From positions 29,351-93,350 of the forward strand of contig JAQGBZ010000249.1 in assembly GCA_034687125.1 (NCBI GenBank): a stretch of 64,000 nt of DNA. The letters run 5' to 3'. The DNA comes from Neelides folsomi. Its lineage: Eukaryota; Arthropoda; Collembola; Neelipleona; Neelidae. The notes under the pieces were generated by a model. It saw only the letters and a program-made list of their open reading frames with translations, was not told the origin of the DNA and did not search any database. The position numbers and the translations under genes were made by a program. Shown piece by piece: positions 62,901 to 64,000 of the stretch; positions within the stretch are counted from its first letter, which is position 1; the number at the start of each line of letters is the position of its first letter.

Positions 62901-63399
62901 AGCGAAGAGGAGAAAGGAAATTTGGAAAAACCTCACAAAGCTTCTTTGAGGGTTCGGAAAGGACGGAAGAAATCTGAAAATGGGGATGATGATTCGGTCA
63001 ATTCTTTCTCAAGAACTTCCTCTACTTGTGGGTATCGGGAAAGCTTTGGTAATTTTTAATTTTCTTCATTTAATTCATAATTACTTAATTCTTGTTGTTT
63101 TCTCATTTAAGTTAATTCCTAATCTTCTTGTAAAAAAGTTCATTTTATCATTATTATCATTGTCACATTAAGGTTTTTTTTCATTTGAGTTCATTTCTTC
63201 ATTTTCTCATTTACTTTCCGGAGAGGTTAAATGGATTATTAATGATTGACATCATTGCATTGGGATTCAAGGGTCCGTTGAGAGATACAGTTTACAAATG
63301 CTGGAGAGACTTGAACTTCAACCTAACGAGGATGGAAGCAAAGAAAAACTTTTGAAGCAGTCCGGAAAGAAGAAAAACGAGGAAGACACGGGGATATAA
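38277..63399 (+). CDS. unc80: UNC80, NALCN sodium-leak channel auxiliary subunit (complete, 3196 aa, 53 exons)
   Basis: Fifty-three exons total 9591 nt (3197 codons with stop), every junction phase-consistent. UNC80 is a very large cytoplasmic helical-repeat protein that, with UNC79, supports the NALCN leak channel that sets neuronal resting excitability. Conserved signatures follow the order known for animal UNC80: IPIQTFLWRQTCPF at the N-terminus, SLPRWRMIQISFPHVMHC, ETKLLYTLHWILLDC, LFVYLFAPL, DVAVLRCLF..HWDEEG, IIGMGCAHGCG, ILIECAFLVHACNRGHWP, KDEEEDFLDEAT, RHQVWPRMEDG, VLWNCLVDDSS, MFKDLKQILRKEQC, YNALQRQSF, FYLLHRKPFVLQMF, EEFRRPRDTLL, SPYDPVTMGCRGLQRYM, STVVRLLALQVRALG, SPLWDFLDFVV. 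Length is close to human UNC80 (about 3.2-3.3 thousand residues). The ATG at 38277 precedes the conserved N-terminus by 17 codons. Exon coordinates are given in the block entries. Confidence 0.96.
40184..40248 (+). repeat. Perfect 15-bp inverted repeat (hairpin) near the unc80 microexon
   Basis: AAAAAAGCCCTTCTT (40184-40198) and AAGAAGGGCTTTTTT (40234-40248) are exact reverse complements. The 35-nt loop contains a further TCCAC/GTGGA pairing. It ends 85 nt before the microexon. Confidence 0.8.
40334..40354 (+). CDS. unc80: Candidate 21-nt in-frame unc80 microexon (EIREACK)
   Basis: It is preceded by a long pyrimidine tract (40270-40320, CTTTCTCTCCTGTTTCTTTC-like) and the acceptor GATTACAG, and followed by the donor GTAAAA. 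Both flanking exons meet in phase 0, so its seven codons would insert cleanly between CV and SLEKV. Splice use is inferred from signals only. Confidence 0.5.
41917..42273 (+). other. unc80 intron 3
   Basis: 357-bp AT-rich intron with donor GTGAGA and acceptor TTCTTGCCAG. Nothing else is seen. Confidence 0.7.
42274..43045 (+). CDS. unc80: unc80 exons 4-6
   Basis: Exons 42274-42499, 42666-42781 and 42887-43045 (residues 152-318). Exon 4 has LFVYLFAPLCHQLRPMDF and FRLENGYRIWPALW, conserved in UNC80. Exons 5-6 encode a Pro/Ser/Glu-rich linker. The acceptor of exon 5 (TATATAAG) is weak but is the one that keeps frame. Confidence 0.88.
43046..44017 (+). other. unc80 intron 6
   Basis: 972-bp AT-rich intron. 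No exon or repeat is recognised. Confidence 0.7.
44018..46132 (+). CDS. unc80: unc80 exons 7-10, linker with conserved AVLRCLF motif
   Basis: Exons 44018-44692 (675 nt, largest), 44916-45067, 45467-45502 (36 nt) and 46010-46132 (residues 319-646). Exon 7 has a Ser/Lys/Arg-rich start, then FMDVAVLRCLFIPHWDEEG, conserved across animals, then a basic linker. Exon 10 has VATLSFPNPIITVTEHTP. Confidence 0.9.
45068..46009 (+). other. unc80 introns 8-9 flanking the 36-nt exon
   Basis: Introns 45068-45466 and 45503-46009. They hold AT-rich sequence with a pyrimidine-rich 3' end on the first. Confidence 0.65.
45467..45502 (+). CDS. unc80: 36-nt symmetric unc80 exon (probable cassette exon)
   Basis: It encodes CLLVDELAAPTG. 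It has a strong polypyrimidine acceptor (CCCTCTTTTCTTAG) and a GTAAGT donor. Both flanking introns are phase 2, so skipping it would keep the frame (Ser codon becoming Arg at the new junction). Confidence 0.65.
46280..48721 (+). CDS. unc80: unc80 exons 11-18
   Basis: Exons 46280-46478, 46560-46699, 46804-47042, 47472-47623, 47723-47818, 48005-48060, 48157-48289 and 48365-48721 (residues 647-1104). They include SSLGSQANMFIEMIEEKRRK, GMGCAHGCGDAQRC, the segment ELRTTENMALYCEVRQFIGY, and a basic Ser-rich stretch (SRRTSVENFGND) in exon 18 likely to be phosphorylated. Confidence 0.93.
47043..47471 (+). other. unc80 intron 13 with repeat and hairpin
   Basis: It contains an ATGTACAAAGAT-like repeat (47134-47164) and a GC-rich hairpin (47253-47286). 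Confidence 0.65.
47253..47286 (+). repeat. GC-rich 14-bp hairpin in unc80 intron 13
   Basis: GTCGATCTCGTACG (47253-47266) pairs with CGTATGAGATCGAC (47273-47286): 13 Watson-Crick pairs plus one G:U as RNA, with a 6-nt loop. Confidence 0.8.
48833..51220 (+). CDS. unc80: unc80 exons 19-26
   Basis: Exons 48833-48988, 49085-49297, 49423-49552, 49637-49734, 49827-49920, 49997-50299, 50489-50678 and 50869-51220 (residues 1105-1616). They include GLLRFGFLLEITHPGSMPDA, ARASILIECAFLVHACNRG, DEEEDFLDEATLGDDFDCPL, RKISFVLND and CPHQGFCHPKCPRRIMRG with Cys/His residues, then SLLIKSSAVLTEEQY. Confidence 0.93.
51354..54067 (+). CDS. unc80: unc80 exons 27-36
   Basis: Exons 51354-51586, 51797-51899, 52002-52214, 52290-52371, 52505-52737, 52849-53004, 53119-53251, 53415-53555, 53646-53801 and 53919-54067 (residues 1617-2149). 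They include LWRCRHQVWPRMEDG, PPAVEFTLPSPR, FPSSICSCAINIIQLLDD, EIAYQVLWNCLVDDSS, IPTQFPIQEDTQF and NAYVRDFYFFSRA, all characteristic UNC80 segments. Confidence 0.94.
54188..57210 (+). CDS. unc80: unc80 exons 37-45
   Basis: Exons 54188-54314, 54404-54568, 54735-55087, 55317-55456, 55845-56028, 56116-56268, 56405-56608, 56852-56968 and 57073-57210 (residues 2150-2676). They include VEFACKEFYLLHRKPFVLQM, RPLDFCYHDDSDEI, REEFRRPRDTLLCLVSDFYS, SLMKVSPYDPVTMGCRGLQR and CSTVVRLLALQVRAL. Confidence 0.94.
55457..55844 (+). other. unc80 intron 40
   Basis: 388-bp AT-rich intron rich in TATAT/CCATAT words. No other feature. Confidence 0.6.
57211..57603 (+). other. unc80 intron 45 with TTCCCATACT repeat
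   Basis: 393-bp intron. The stretch 57233-57300 has five or six imperfect TTCCCATA(CT) copies that also extend an open frame artificially past exon 45. Confidence 0.6.
57604..63399 (+). CDS. unc80: unc80 exons 46-53, C-terminal block and stop
   Basis: Exons 57604-57730, 57889-58074, 58682-58866, 60687-60846, 61084-61437, 62444-62625, 62808-63048 and 63272-63399 (residues 2677-3196). Exons 46-48 keep ILLMNLLLPMCLRVGSGRKD, LKILCVCFDTELSSEW and GSPLWDFLDFVVSVRT. Exons 49-53 are a low-complexity, charged, Ser-rich tail. Stop TAA at 63397-63399. Exon 49 joins IAHK to MSRSPTSDEERYHQYGVREK. Confidence 0.9.
58075..58681 (+). other. unc80 intron 47
   Basis: 607-bp intron with an A-rich stretch (58160-58300, repeated AAAATGAAA/GTGAAAA words). 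No exon is recognised. Confidence 0.6.
58928..59831. mobile_element. Candidate 904-bp non-autonomous DNA transposon with TIRs (Tc1/mariner-like) in unc80 intron 48
   Basis: The left end (from 58928) starts CCTAGTATGGAAGGATAA and reaches GTCCGACT. The right end (to 59831) is its reverse complement, giving about 35 bp of terminal inverted repeat with few mismatches. Both ends are bordered by TA, as expected for a TA target duplication. The interior is AT-rich with a 68-codon plus-strand frame (59591-59797) and no recognisable transposase, so it is likely a deleted or MITE-like copy. Family assignment rests only on TA and TIR. Confidence 0.7.
59868..59920. repeat. ACAGTATGTA tandem repeat with flanking ACATATGGTA copies
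   Basis: About four copies of CAGTATGTAC lie between two direct copies of ACATATGGTA. Confidence 0.65.
61438..62443 (+). other. unc80 intron 50
   Basis: 1006-bp AT-rich intron. No exon or structured element is recognised. Confidence 0.65.
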
Positions 63400-64000
63400 C
63401 AAAAACCCGGGAAAACTTCCCCTCTTTTACTCCCATTTTACATGAAGTAGTCGGAGAAAGTTTGGATCATGGAACAATCATTAATTACCATCTTGATGAA
63501 GGGAACCGAGGAAAAAATAGAGCTGAGAATTTCTTTTCGTAATTAATCAAATCCTGGGGCTTGAATGAACCAGATTTAAACAATGAAGGATCTCGACAGT
63601 TTTTTGGCATGAGATTGAAAAATACTCAATTTGTTCATGACATTAACTTAAAGGTTAATGAATAGATATTTATATGAAATTCATATATATGGGATTTAGT
63701 AGGCTATAAGGGTGTGCTCGGCTCTGAATTTGAAAGATCCACAATTTATTTCCATGTAGGAAATAATTGGCGATTAATTCAAATTAAGAGCCGAGCTGTG
63801 AAAAAATAGACTAGTGTTACGAAGTTAAAATTGATCTTAACACAAATATTGGGGTAGAGTGAGTAAAACACGTGGGTTTGCAATTTAAAATAGGGTATCT
63901 CAAAATTAGAATTTATTTTCACGGTTACTAACGATTTGAATTTTACTAGTTATATTTTTATTAAATACTATGATAGTACAGCAATTTAATGATGTGTTTA
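63400..64000. other. 3' flank of unc80
   Basis: It should include the unc80 3' UTR. No AATAAA is seen in the 600 nt, only an ATTAAA at 63960-63965. It contains the long hairpin at 63716-63796. Confidence 0.5.
63716..63796 (+). repeat. 81-nt imperfect hairpin downstream of unc80
   Basis: GCTCGGCTCTGAATTTGAA (63716-63734) matches the reverse complement of 63778-63796 at 18 of 19 positions. The inner arms (TTATTTCC / GGAAATAA) pair again around an ATGTA loop. The shape is that of a pre-miRNA, a small palindromic element or a 3' UTR structure. Confidence 0.7.

Noticed and set aside
1-64000. tRNA, rRNA, CRISPR array or bacterial-style operon
   Set aside because: No cloverleaf, rRNA or regularly spaced repeat was seen; all genes are spliced and eukaryotic.

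Overview
This is an AT-rich animal genomic window with spliceosomal genes: GT..AG introns from about 60 bp to 11 kb, short exons, and no operons or bacterial signals. Domain content and UNC80 sequence style point to an ecdysozoan invertebrate, most likely an arthropod. The species cannot be named from the sequence.

Layout. (1) 1-24398, minus strand: 14 exons of a large secreted or membrane-anchored extracellular protein. It runs signal peptide, C-type lectin, LDLa, three CUB, four sushi, one calcium-binding EGF, then a discoidin (F5/8C) domain cut by the window edge. The order resembles the arthropod apical matrix protein Uninflatable. The exons add up to exactly 962 codons with every splice phase consistent. 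(2) 24399-31662: intergenic space between divergent genes, with low-complexity repeats and a few unexplained open patches. (3) 31783-33960, plus strand: complete 9-exon ZDHHC6 palmitoyltransferase (388 aa) with the DHHC motif, an SH3-like tail and a C-terminal KKDN ER-retrieval signal. (4) 33961-38276: intergenic space with one unrecognised 150-aa ORF and a cluster of perfect palindromes. (5) 38277-63399, plus strand: complete 53-exon unc80 gene (3196 aa), the very large auxiliary subunit of the NALCN sodium leak channel. (6) 63400-64000: downstream flank with a long hairpin.

The three genes do not form a known pathway. One acts in the apical extracellular matrix, one is an ER acyltransferase, one is a neuronal channel subunit.

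The most interesting signals lie inside unc80. A candidate in-frame 21-nt microexon (40334-40354) follows a strong pyrimidine tract and a perfect 15-bp inverted repeat. A 36-nt symmetric exon could be a cassette exon. A GC-rich hairpin sits in intron 13. A 904-bp element in intron 48 has about 35-bp terminal inverted repeats and flanking TA, like a Tc1/mariner-type non-autonomous transposon. An 81-nt imperfect hairpin lies about 320 nt past the stop.
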